Position numbers and translations under genes: made by a program. The notes beneath the pieces were generated by a model. That model had not been told where the DNA came from. It saw only the letters and a list, made by a program, of their open reading frames with translations, and did no database searches. From JAPPFW01 sp965231815 (GTDB taxonomy: Bacteria; Actinomycetota; Acidimicrobiia; Spongiisociales; Spongiisociaceae): 64,000 bases of DNA. Positions within the stretch are counted from its first letter, which is position 1, and each line of letters begins with the position of its first letter. Where the stretch lies: NCBI GenBank assembly GCA_965231815.1, contig OZ246890.1, positions 1,612,001-1,676,000 on the forward strand. Direction: 5' to 3'. Positions 11,406 to 19,957 of the stretch are shown here, one piece after another.

Positions 11406-11700
11406 CGGATCGTCCCAAGTTGCCAGGGTCGAGAATCACGCTCATCGTGTTTGGAGGGTACACCCGATCTGTGACACAACGGCAAGAGACCGACGTATCG
11501 AGACAGGACCGCCGACGAAAAGGTATGCGGATTATCGCAACGCACGTTCATTCACCACGTCTGAACCACCCGGAACAACCGAGATGACCGCAGAGATCTG
11601 GCTCAAACAACCTTTAACCCAACGCCAATAAGGGGTGTCATACCTAGCCTCGCTACGTATGATGAGGTCGTCAGCCAACAAGGAAGGAACGCACTATCTC
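11406..11700. other. Intergenic region upstream of hsdR
   Basis: This stretch separates hsdR (minus strand) from the small gene at 11701 (plus strand) and must hold divergent promoters. I could not assign a convincing -35/-10 pair on either strand. An AAGGAAGGAA ribosome-binding site is present just before 11701. No repeat or RNA gene was recognised. Confidence 0.5.
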
Positions 11701-11889
11701 ATGGCCGCCTTCGCAGAAGTGTTCGGGCTGGTTGGTCCAACGATTGTGGCTCTGGCTGTGACTATTCTCAACTGCCGAGATAGGTTAGCTGACAAGGTAA
11801 ACGACTTGGCTGAACGTCTCGCTCGTATTGAGGGCATCCTTCTCGAGGTTCAGGCAACGCGGCCCTCGAGTAGTGGACAGGGGCCCTAG
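11701..11889 (+). CDS. Small membrane-anchored coiled-coil protein
   Basis: A 62-residue product with one clear hydrophobic segment (residues 5-24, EVFGLVGPTIVALAVTIL) followed by an amphipathic charged helix (LADKVNDLAERLARIEGILL) suited to a coiled coil. The ATG at 11701 is preceded at a good distance by AAGGAAGGAA, which favours it over the upstream in-frame start at 11635. The function is unknown. The shape, one membrane helix plus a short cytoplasmic coil, is common to many small regulatory or scaffold proteins and also to small toxins, so no role is proposed. Confidence 0.55.
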   Translation: MAAFAEVFGLVGPTIVALAVTILNCRDRLADKVNDLAERLARIEGILLEVQATRPSSSGQGP

Positions 11890-11979
11890 CGAGTAGCCGG
11901 TTTCACCTAAATGTTGGGCTGGGAACCGGTCGCCCCACCACCTTCGCTACCGAACGTGACGCCACGCCCGGTGTTGGTT

Positions 11980-12981
11980 TCAGAACGATACGGTTCGCCT
12001 TATGGCGGTTGCGATGCGCGACGCGTCTGGACGGTAGGCGTCTTCCAGTGGGGGGCTGAAGGGTATCGGGATGTCGAGCCCTCCGATACGGGTTACCGGG
12101 GCGTCCAGATACTCGAAGGCCGACTCGCTCAGTTCGGCTGCGATCTCCGCTCCGATCCCCGCCATCCGGTTAGCGGCGTGCACGACCACCATCCGTCCGG
12201 TCTTTTGGACAGATGCGAGCATGGTATCGAGGTCGAGCGGTTTGAGGGTTCGGAGATCGATCACCTCAGTCGAGATGTCGGGAAGTAGCCGGCGGGCTGC
12301 GTCGAGAGCTTGCCTGACCATCTCTCCGTAGGTGATCACGGTCACGTCGTGGCCTTCCCTGGCGATGCGTGCTCTGCCGATCTCCACTGCTTCGTAGCCG
12401 GAAGGTACCTCGCCCCGCAAGCTGCGGTACAGGGGTTTGGATTCGAGGTAGATAACCGGGTTGTTATCTCGTATCGCGGCAAGCATCAGCCCTTTGGCGT
12501 CCGCAGGCGTTCCGGGCGCCACCACCTTGAGCCCGGGCGTATGTACGAACCAAGCCTCCGGGTTCTGGCTGTGGAAGGGGCCGGACCGTAACCCCCCGTC
12601 GGATGGAGCGCGGATCACCCACGGAACCGCCGCTCCCCACCGGTAATGAGTGGTGGCTGCGTACTGCACGATGGCGTCGAAGCCTGTGGAGATGAAGTCA
12701 GCGAACTGCACCTCGATGACCGGTCTCAGCCCCATCAGGGCCATTCCAGTGGCGGCACCTATGAACGCCATCTCGGTCATGGGCGTGTTGATGACCCGGT
12801 CGGCGCCGAACTCCGCCTCGAAGCCCCTGGTCACCTTGAAGGCCCCTCCGAACTCACCGCCGATGTCCTCGCCCATCAGCAGCACTCGGGGATCCCGTCG
12901 CATTTCGGTGCGTAAGCCGTCACTGATCGCCCCGAGGTAGGTCATGTAGCGGGTTCCGGTAGTTTCAGTGCTCATGACCAC
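11980..12981 (-). CDS. 2-oxoacid dehydrogenase E1 component, beta subunit (copy 1)
   Basis: The 333-residue beta subunit of a thiamine-diphosphate E1 enzyme (pyruvate, acetoin or branched-chain 2-oxoacid dehydrogenase type). Family blocks include LMGEDIGGEFGGAFKVTRG near residue 35, INTPMTEMAFIGAATGMALMG, EVQFADFI, HSQNPEAWF, GLKVVAPGTPADAKGL, and EVIDLRTLKPLD near 240. A GTG start at 12981 or the ATG two codons later are both possible. It lies 39 bp downstream of the alpha-subunit gene and after plsB in one minus-strand operon. No E2 or lipoamide dehydrogenase gene is nearby, so the substrate cannot be fixed. A second E1 pair lies at 58-60 kb. Confidence 0.92.
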   Translation of the reverse strand: MVMSTETTGTRYMTYLGAISDGLRTEMRRDPRVLLMGEDIGGEFGGAFKVTRGFEAEFGADRVINTPMTEMAFIGAATGMALMGLRPVIEVQFADFISTGFDAIVQYAATTHYRWGAAVPWVIRAPSDGGLRSGPFHSQNPEAWFVHTPGLKVVAPGTPADAKGLMLAAIRDNNPVIYLESKPLYRSLRGEVPSGYEAVEIGRARIAREGHDVTVITYGEMVRQALDAARRLLPDISTEVIDLRTLKPLDLDTMLASVQKTGRMVVVHAANRMAGIGAEIAAELSESAFEYLDAPVTRIGGLDIPIPFSPPLEDAYRPDASRIATAIRRTVSF

Positions 12982-13020
12982 GGTTCCGTGCTAACCACGG
13001 GTTGGGCCCTCAAGTAAGGG

Positions 13021-13992
13021 TCACGACGCATAGACGCCCTGGGTAACGGTTCGAGGGTCGGGCCAGGGGCTCGACTCGGCGAACCGGACTGCGTCGGACA
13101 CGATTCCGGCGCACTTGTCCATGACCGACTCGATATGGTCTGCGTCGATCACCCGGCGCTGGAGCAGCACTTCTTGGAAGCGGTGTAACGGATCTCGGGT
13201 TTCCCACTCCTCCAGCAGTTTCTCGGGTACGTATTCGGCGCCGTCGTGGATGGCGTGACCCAGCATTCTCATGGTCTTGGCCTCGATCAGGGTCGGACCT
13301 TCTCCTTCCCTGGCCCGGGCGATGGCGCCTTCCGCGGCCCGGTAAACCTTCTCCACGTCGTTTCCGTCCACGATGAGGGACGTAACCCCGTGGGCTCTTC
13401 CCCGGTCGGCGATATCCTCGATGGCCATCTGCTGATGCAGGGGTGTCGAGTAGGCGTACTGGTTGTTTTCGACGATCACGACGAACGGGGCCTTATGAAC
13501 GGCCGCCAGGTTGAGGGTTTCATGGAACACACCGGTGCAGGATGATCCATCCCCGACAAACGTCATGGCGACCCGCTTTTCGTTCCGATACCGGAAGGAC
13601 ATCGCCGCTCCTAGGGCTACCGGCATGGATTGGGGAAGGTGGCTGATGAAGCCGATGATGTTCAGCGCTAGGTCGCCGCAGCCATGCAGGTTGGCATCAC
13701 GGCCTCCGGTTACCCCCGTCAGGCGGCCGAGTTGGTTGGCCACCAGGCGCCGAGGGCTCATTCCGCGCACCAGGTAGCAGCCCAAATCACGGTGCATGGG
13801 GGCGACCACGTCCTCCGGTTCCAGTGCAGCGGCCGCCCCGACGCTGATCGCTTCGTGACCTCGCTGGCTGAACGTTCCTCCCAGGCCCCTGCCCTGCTTC
13901 CACAGCGAAACCAACTGGTTGTCCAGCGTACGGGTGAGCTGCATCCATCGATACAACTGAAGGCACGCCTTGTCCGGAATGGGGGCGGTCAC
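13021..13992 (-). CDS. 2-oxoacid dehydrogenase E1 component, alpha subunit (copy 1)
   Basis: The 323-residue thiamine-diphosphate subunit decarboxylates a 2-oxoacid and passes the acyl group to E2. The cofactor motif is present as GDGSSCTGVFHE, ending in VENNQYAYSTP (GDG...NN, about residues 150-185). RDANLHGC and SHLPQSMPVALGAA are further family blocks. The phosphorylation-loop region carries MLGHAIHDGAEYVP, so the usual GH.S pattern is altered. The GTG start at 13992 overlaps the plsB stop (GTGA), indicating translational coupling. Together with the beta subunit downstream it should form an alpha2beta2 E1; acetoin-, pyruvate- or branched-chain-type activity remains open. Confidence 0.92.
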   Translation of the reverse strand: MTAPIPDKACLQLYRWMQLTRTLDNQLVSLWKQGRGLGGTFSQRGHEAISVGAAAALEPEDVVAPMHRDLGCYLVRGMSPRRLVANQLGRLTGVTGGRDANLHGCGDLALNIIGFISHLPQSMPVALGAAMSFRYRNEKRVAMTFVGDGSSCTGVFHETLNLAAVHKAPFVVIVENNQYAYSTPLHQQMAIEDIADRGRAHGVTSLIVDGNDVEKVYRAAEGAIARAREGEGPTLIEAKTMRMLGHAIHDGAEYVPEKLLEEWETRDPLHRFQEVLLQRRVIDADHIESVMDKCAGIVSDAVRFAESSPWPDPRTVTQGVYAS

Positions 13993-15878
13993 AGCTTGCT
14001 CCGCCCGCTGAACTCAGCGGGGATGGTTGTGTCTAGGGGGCCGAATAGTGCCAGCATCTTGCTCAGTTCGGAGGCGAAGGCGGTTCGGCGTTCTAGGGTA
14101 TCGGGGATCATCTGGTCGAGCAGACCACGCCGCTCGGCGACCCGGATCGCGTTGGAGAACAAGCTAACGGATAAGGCATCGGCCGAGACCCGCCGCCGGT
14201 CTACAGAACGGGCCGCCTTGTCAACGCAGAGCCGGAGGAAACGTTTCCGGTCCCAGGGTTGTCGGGTGGGGAGGTCAACCAACCCTTGAGCTACCAACCG
14301 GTAGGCCTCGATCAAGGATCGCAACACCCACGGGGCACGATGGGGACGAAGTTGTTCGAGTAATTCCAATGCACGGCCCCCGGCTATCGACTCCCGCCAG
14401 CCGGGCTCGCTGAGGTTGAGTTCGTCTTCGATCTCACCGAACAGGCCGTCCGGATCATCCAGGAAGAACTCGAAGGCCAGCAGGTCTGCCACCTTACCTA
14501 CCCATGCACGAAAGGTGGTGTAAGGAGAGGTGCTCGGATCGGCGCCGGAAGCCGCCACTATCGCCAACTCGGCTATGGCTCGGGCGAGGAAGAAGTGGGC
14601 GATGGTGTTCCGGTAGTAGGAGGCAGCCAAGCGCTGGTCATTCGGGACGTTGTATACGGTTGCCGTCTCGGCCATCTCCTCACCGCGCCGCTCGACCGCC
14701 ACGATGCCCAGGTTGGCAAGAGCCGTGACTTCGGCGTCCAAGCCGGGTCCGGTTTGCAACCGGGTCAATGGCTCGGTTGAAGGCACCTTCCGGGACGTGG
14801 CGGCATCAACGAGTTCGGATACGGTGGCATGGAGCCGGGCGTGTGGAAGTCCCCGATCCGGCTCGGTCAGGAGCGCAACCACTACCAACGACGGGAGGGT
14901 CACGGGGGTGATCCGGTTAATCCGCCTACAGACCTCGGATGCCAGCAATTGCAGGTCACGCCGTTGATCAACGCGTGGGCGGTCCCGGCCGACCAAGCTG
15001 CGGAGTGAGATCGGCTCCCCGAATCGGATGTGGATGTTCCCGTAGCGTCTGCGCAGTGACCGGATGCTCCTCACCAACCAGCGGAGGGATTCCTTCTCCT
15101 TGGACAATCCGGACTCTTCGGACGAATAGGCGCCAACCTCGAGAACGTGGTCGTAGCTGATCGAGGTGGGTATTAGATACAAATCGCCGCTCTTTCCGGT
15201 CGCCACGGCATCGACCGCGTAGCTCAGCAGGCCGAAGCGAGGTGATCGGAGCTTGCCGGTTCGGCTGCGCCCACCCTCTATATACCATTCGAGGGGTAGG
15301 CATTGTTCGACCAGGTAAGCAAAGTAAGTGTGGAGTACGAGCTTGTAGATCGGGTTGTCCGCGAAGGTCCGGCGGATGAAAAAGACTCCGGCCCGCCGAG
15401 CGATCGGACCGATGGGGAAGAAGTTCATGTTGATACCACCGGCCGTGTAGTTGGGTCCCAGACCGTTCTTCCACAGCATGGAATGCATTACCGGTCGATC
15501 GAGGTTCGATCGGTGGCCGGGCAAGAACGCGATCGGGTGGTCGGAGCTCAAGCGGTGGAGCGCAACCAGTTCATCGCGGTTGTAATACACGGAGTCGTAG
15601 GCTCGCCGGTACAGGAAGCGTCCCATCCAGGCGGCCGCGGCCACCGCTGCTTTTGATGGGCGGGCGGCGATCTCCCTCAGGTAGCGCTCGGCGGCGCCGA
15701 ACGCGCGATCCGGAGGTAGGTTCTGTTCTTCGGCCAATCGATTAAGGCGCTGCCGGAAGGTTCGGTCTTCCAGGATGCGTTCCGGGCGCGGCGGTGGATC
15801 TCTGTGACGAGGCCCTTCCGACCGAATCGAGCGCGCGTCGGACGGCTCATCCATCCGTCGGAAAGGCAGAATCGGCAC
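13989..15878 (-). CDS. plsB: Glycerol-3-phosphate acyltransferase (PlsB type)
   Basis: The 629-residue enzyme probably attaches the first acyl chain to glycerol 3-phosphate in phospholipid synthesis at the membrane. All four acyltransferase motifs are present in order: GHRSNLD (HX4D, near residue 120), GVFFIRRTF, YIEGGRSRTGKL and LIPTSISYD. The N-terminal extension is rich in Arg and Pro. It has the large PlsB layout rather than that of the small PlsC enzymes, with a long helical C-terminal domain. The start used is GTG at 15878 (MPILPFRR); the ATG at 15854 is an alternative, and neither has a strong ribosome-binding site. It is the first gene of an operon with the E1 subunits and is divergent from dtd, with about 100 bp between. 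Confidence 0.85.
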   Translation of the reverse strand: MPILPFRRMDEPSDARSIRSEGPRHRDPPPRPERILEDRTFRQRLNRLAEEQNLPPDRAFGAAERYLREIAARPSKAAVAAAAWMGRFLYRRAYDSVYYNRDELVALHRLSSDHPIAFLPGHRSNLDRPVMHSMLWKNGLGPNYTAGGINMNFFPIGPIARRAGVFFIRRTFADNPIYKLVLHTYFAYLVEQCLPLEWYIEGGRSRTGKLRSPRFGLLSYAVDAVATGKSGDLYLIPTSISYDHVLEVGAYSSEESGLSKEKESLRWLVRSIRSLRRRYGNIHIRFGEPISLRSLVGRDRPRVDQRRDLQLLASEVCRRINRITPVTLPSLVVVALLTEPDRGLPHARLHATVSELVDAATSRKVPSTEPLTRLQTGPGLDAEVTALANLGIVAVERRGEEMAETATVYNVPNDQRLAASYYRNTIAHFFLARAIAELAIVAASGADPSTSPYTTFRAWVGKVADLLAFEFFLDDPDGLFGEIEDELNLSEPGWRESIAGGRALELLEQLRPHRAPWVLRSLIEAYRLVAQGLVDLPTRQPWDRKRFLRLCVDKAARSVDRRRVSADALSVSLFSNAIRVAERRGLLDQMIPDTLERRTAFASELSKMLALFGPLDTTIPAEFSGRSKL

Positions 15879-15976
15879 GGTTCGGATTCTAAATGGCGCC
15901 GGCGGGAGGGGGATGGCTTAGCCGTCTGATTGTGATGAGAGCGCAACCGCCCGACTCGGGCGCTAGATTTCTTCGG

Positions 15977-16432
15977 GTGCGGGTGTTGATCCAGCGTGTG
16001 GACCGCGCCTCGGTATCGGTTGGTGGCGAGGTTGTCGGGAGGGTGGGTACCGGTCTCCTCGTGCTGGTAGGAGTGGGCAGGACCGACACCAGTTCCGATG
16101 TGCGGGCGATGGTTGCCAAGGTGGTAGGCCTCAGGATCTTCCCCGACGAGACAGGTAGGTTCAATCTGTCTTTGAAAGATGTGGGGGGCGAGATGCTGGT
16201 GGTGAGTCAGTTCACCCTCTTCGCGGATACTCGAAGGGGTCGCCGACCGAGCTTCACCGACGCGGCCCGTCCGGAGCTAGCGGAGCGTTTGGTCGAGGAG
16301 TTCGTTCGGGCTGTCGAGCTAGAGAATATCGAAGTCGCCACCGGACGGTTCGGCGCCATGATGGAGGTTGATCTTCGGAACAGCGGACCATTTACCCTCA
16401 TGGTCGAAACCAACCAGGGGAAGGTCATATAA
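15977..16432 (+). CDS. dtd: D-aminoacyl-tRNA deacylase
   Basis: The 151-residue enzyme hydrolyses D-amino acids wrongly attached to tRNA. The product begins VRVLIQRVDRASVSVGGEVV, the canonical start of the family, so the GTG at 15977 is chosen over the longer upstream frame from 15893. The catalytic SQFTLFADTRRGRRPSF block lies in the middle, and the C-terminal NSGPFT supplies the Gly-Pro element used for chirality checking. Length is normal for the family. It stands alone on the plus strand, divergent from plsB and convergent with adnB. Confidence 0.93.
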   Translation: MRVLIQRVDRASVSVGGEVVGRVGTGLLVLVGVGRTDTSSDVRAMVAKVVGLRIFPDETGRFNLSLKDVGGEMLVVSQFTLFADTRRGRRPSFTDAARPELAERLVEEFVRAVELENIEVATGRFGAMMEVDLRNSGPFTLMVETNQGKVI

Positions 16433-16876
16433 CGTCCTACCGTTCTGGATCACAGGTTCGGTAACGTGCCACCGGACCGGGATCAGATGGATGTCCGGGT
16501 CAAGACCGCGAAAACCAAACTACCGGCATGGCCCACCTCTGGTGGGTTCCCACCCCCAGCCGCCTCCTCCTCAGCGTTGAAACGCGTTCCGCCCACCCCG
16601 TTCCGACCGATCGTCGGCACGGAGAACGAACTAGATGATCCCAACCCCGGTCCGATCGGTACCTGACCGAACCGTCGGTGATTTACGGTTACTTACCAGT
16701 ATGCAAGAGAGGTGTGACAGATCCTCCGGCGGTCGCGTAACGCCTCAGAAATATTTCGCGGTCTCCCGAACACAACAACAACGATTCAGGGCGGAATCAT
16801 CACCGTTCGTACCATGTGTGGACCGGGGTTTCGATCATCGGGATGCGACCTGAACGGGGCGGTTGGTGGCCTGTGG
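16433..16876. other. Convergent intergenic region between dtd and adnB
   Basis: 444 bp with no gene I can support. A proline-rich open frame (16466-16666, plus strand) exists, but it has no recognisable family and no convincing ribosome-binding site. No clear terminator hairpin, tRNA or mobile-element end was seen. Confidence 0.5.
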
Positions 16877-19800
16877 TCAACGACCGAGGAACTGCTTTCC
16901 TTCATCGCACACATGAAGGAAGTCACACCCCCGGCAGGACATCGAGGGGGTGGCTTCAAACCGGCCATCTTCGATGCGGGAAATCAGGTCCAGGATGTGG
17001 CTTTTCGCTCTGTCCATCCACTCGTCATCGACTTCCTGGTCGACTATCTTGCAGCCATCGCCCAGGTATACGAAGGAGACTCGTAAACGGTCCGGCGCCG
17101 AAGCGCCGAGCGCAGCCTCACGAGCGGCCAGCGCGTAGGCCTGGAGTTGGACGTCGCCGGGTGATTCACGGGGAACCCGGCCCGACTTGAAATCCACTAT
17201 TTCCCAGCCTTCCCTCCCCTGCGGGTAGACCGCGTCCACCCGGCCCCTGATCCGAGCGCCCTTCTCCAACGGGACTTCAAAGGGGACTTCGACATAGATG
17301 GGTTCGCGATCGGCGTAGGGCGATTCGAGAAAAGCGCTCCATCCGCTCCCGGCGCGCTTTCCGGGTCCCGGTCCTTCATCAGGAGACCGGTCGTAGAGGT
17401 CGTCATCGAGCTCCGAGAAGGGAACCATTCCCCGGTTGTGCAGCTCGATACGACGGTGCAGACGAGTGCCCCAACGCGCGCTAGGCCCCGGTCGGCGGGG
17501 CAACCGGTCGACCTCCGTCCAGTAGTAGCGCTTGGGGCAGCCCTCGTAGGTGACCAAACCGGTCACGCTAACCGTGGTCGCCTCCGCTTCTCCCCGTTCC
17601 GGCTTGGTGGGTTCGGGGAGGTTCAAAATGGTCTGTTCGAACTCCTCCACGGCCTTATCGTAGAGCTCGGAGACCCCTAGGTGCTCAGCGCGCTCCGCCG
17701 ACCAGGCAGGATCGGCGGAGATCAGGTGGAGGGCTTCCTCCCAGGTGACGCCGAGCACCGGATCAGGTCCGGTTTGAGGGATGGAGAAACCTAGCGTGTC
17801 GGGTCGGGGAGGTGGTTGGTTGATCCATTCATCGATGACCACCCCTTCTAGTTGGCGCGCCAACTCCACCAGGTCGCTGGGTTTAGAGGGCTTCTTCAGT
17901 GTCCGTGGTGATCCGTACCAGTGGGCGCCGCTCAGGTAGAGGCGTTCCTTGGCTCTGCTACAGGCAACGTAGGCGAGACGCCATTCCTGGTCGGTGTGCT
18001 TGCCGCGCAGCCAGGCTTTACGCTGCTTGCTGTCGAGGGAGGGGTCTAGATTGGATACGAACTCCCGGTCGATTCGCAGGTGGGCCGGAAGGGTGAACTC
18101 ATACCGTTCGGGATCGAGAAGGGTTCGCGGCGAGGCGGGAAAGTTGCCCCGGTAGAGCGCAGGTAGGAATACCGCCCTCCACTCGAGTCCCTTGGCCCGA
18201 TGGATGGTGGTGAGGGTGACCGCGTCGTCAGTCCCGACCCTGGCCGCATCCAACTCATTGACCGGCTCTTCACTAACTAACTCCAGGTGGTGCAGGAATG
18301 CTTCGAGGGAGGCGCGACCTTCGAGAGGATTCCAGTGTTCGGTGTAGTCGAGAAAACGATAGATGTTGAGGCGGGTCGAGACGTTCGAGGGCCACGGCAA
18401 CGCGTCGATCTCGTGCCAGGCCTCGGTTGCGGAAAGGATGAGCCTGACCAATCCCGAAAGGCCGGCGCCCTGCGCTTCGGTCAGCAGGCTCCGGTGGACA
18501 CTCCGGAAGTTTTCCAAGGAGACCAGCGTGGTTTCGGGGAGTTGGATGGCCTCCAGGTTCTCGATCGCCTCCACCAGAGTGTGAGATATCCCTCCGGCGG
18601 CGCTTGGAACCGACTTCGCAGCTACCCAGCGGGAGAGTGGCGCCAGGTCCCCCAAGGTAAGCCGGTAGCGGGATCCGAGCAGGATGCGGACCAGCGCGGG
18701 GCCGTCCTCCGGATCCGCCAGAAGTCTCAGCCATGCGTAGAGTTCCACGATCTCCGGTATTTTGAGCAGGCCCCCGAGGTCACTTACCTGATAGGGGACC
18801 TCGTGTTCTTCCAGTGCCAGGCGTACCAACTCGATGTCGGCGTTCCGTCGGAATAGAACCGCCATCTCGGACCAGGCGAGCCCCGCTTGGTGGAGGCGAA
18901 GGATCCGGCGGGCGATCTCTTCGGCCTCGCGCCGGGCGTTTCCGTACCATGCGGCATGTACTTCGCCGGGCGGGGTCTCCGCAAGGGCCCTCTGGTCGGC
19001 TTCTTGTTCCACCATCGAGATCTTCGATCGGATGCGGTTGGACAGATCAAGTATCCGTCTACCCGAGCGCCGGTTTACGGTCAACCGGAGGGTCCGGGCT
19101 CTCGACCCGTCCCTTTGGCGGAACCGGGTCGGGAAGCCCCCGAAGTTGGCCGGACTGGCGCCTCGCCACTCGTAGATGGTCTGGTCGAGATCCCCGACTG
19201 CTGTGACCGGCATTCCACTACCGAAGAGGAGCACAAAGAGTTCCTGCTGGGCCGGGTCGGTGTCCTGGTATTCGTCCAGCAGGACGCAGCGGTACGCGTC
19301 CCGTACGCGATCGGCTACGAAAGGATGTTCCCTCACCAGCTCGACGGCGAGCCGGATGAGGTCTCCATAGTCTCGGACCGCCAGCCGCCGTTTGGTCTCC
19401 TCGTATCCGAGCAGGGCTCGGGCTAACTCAGCCCGTCGGACTTCCACCTCACCCGGAGTCGGTTCATCCAGCAATACTTGAGGATGGAGAAGGTTGTCGG
19501 CCAACTCGCCCGACAACTTGAGCAGGTTGTCGACCACCCGGGCGGTGTTCGAGGGGTCGACCAGCTCGAAGGGGATCCCGACCAGGCACTCACGGAGGAT
19601 CTGCCGGGACACTACCGGCGTGATGACACGGGTATCGCGTTCCATCCCCACCAGATCTCCGTAGGTTGCCAGCAACCGCATCGCGAACCCGTGGTACGTG
19701 TAGATGTCCACTCCCTCACCGGGTCCGGACGGTCGGGCGAGGATCTGCCGGATACGTTGGGATAATTCGTCAGCAGCCTTATTGGCGAAGGTGACTCCCA

Positions 19801-19957
19801 GCACCTCGTCCGGACGGATTCCGAAGCGATCTATGAGCTGCACCATACGGAATGCCAACGTGGTTGTCTTGCCGGTTCCCGCGCCTGCCGTAACCCGCAA
19901 AGGTTCCAAGCCGTAGTTGATGATCCGTTCTTGCTCCGGAGATGGGACGAAGTTCAT
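16877..19957 (-). CDS. adnB: AdnB-like helicase-nuclease (UvrD/RecB fold)
   Basis: About 1026 residues: a superfamily 1A helicase fused to a RecB-type nuclease. The start MNFVPSPEQERIINYG at 19957 overlaps the adnA stop by four bases (ATGA). Visible motifs are VTAGAGTGKTTT (Walker A), LLDEYQDTDP (motif II), VTLTTIHRAKGLEW and LAYVACSRAKERLYLSG. At the C-terminus are GRVDAVYP then WEIVDFKSGR (the D...DxK nuclease site), with cysteines in YEGCPKRYYW and CRGCDFLHVC for a 4Fe-4S cluster. In mycobacteria the adjacent AdnA/AdnB pair forms a heterodimeric motor-nuclease that resects double-strand breaks; order, sizes and domains here match. Assigning this one as AdnB rests on gene order and is inference. 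Confidence 0.87.
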   Translation of the reverse strand: MNFVPSPEQERIINYGLEPLRVTAGAGTGKTTTLAFRMVQLIDRFGIRPDEVLGVTFANKAADELSQRIRQILARPSGPGEGVDIYTYHGFAMRLLATYGDLVGMERDTRVITPVVSRQILRECLVGIPFELVDPSNTARVVDNLLKLSGELADNLLHPQVLLDEPTPGEVEVRRAELARALLGYEETKRRLAVRDYGDLIRLAVELVREHPFVADRVRDAYRCVLLDEYQDTDPAQQELFVLLFGSGMPVTAVGDLDQTIYEWRGASPANFGGFPTRFRQRDGSRARTLRLTVNRRSGRRILDLSNRIRSKISMVEQEADQRALAETPPGEVHAAWYGNARREAEEIARRILRLHQAGLAWSEMAVLFRRNADIELVRLALEEHEVPYQVSDLGGLLKIPEIVELYAWLRLLADPEDGPALVRILLGSRYRLTLGDLAPLSRWVAAKSVPSAAGGISHTLVEAIENLEAIQLPETTLVSLENFRSVHRSLLTEAQGAGLSGLVRLILSATEAWHEIDALPWPSNVSTRLNIYRFLDYTEHWNPLEGRASLEAFLHHLELVSEEPVNELDAARVGTDDAVTLTTIHRAKGLEWRAVFLPALYRGNFPASPRTLLDPERYEFTLPAHLRIDREFVSNLDPSLDSKQRKAWLRGKHTDQEWRLAYVACSRAKERLYLSGAHWYGSPRTLKKPSKPSDLVELARQLEGVVIDEWINQPPPRPDTLGFSIPQTGPDPVLGVTWEEALHLISADPAWSAERAEHLGVSELYDKAVEEFEQTILNLPEPTKPERGEAEATTVSVTGLVTYEGCPKRYYWTEVDRLPRRPGPSARWGTRLHRRIELHNRGMVPFSELDDDLYDRSPDEGPGPGKRAGSGWSAFLESPYADREPIYVEVPFEVPLEKGARIRGRVDAVYPQGREGWEIVDFKSGRVPRESPGDVQLQAYALAAREAALGASAPDRLRVSFVYLGDGCKIVDQEVDDEWMDRAKSHILDLISRIEDGRFEATPSMSCRGCDFLHVCDEGKQFLGR

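Noticed and set aside
16466..16666. Proline-rich 66-codon frame between dtd and adnB
   Set aside because: No ribosome-binding site and no family resemblance, and it lies in a convergent non-coding gap.
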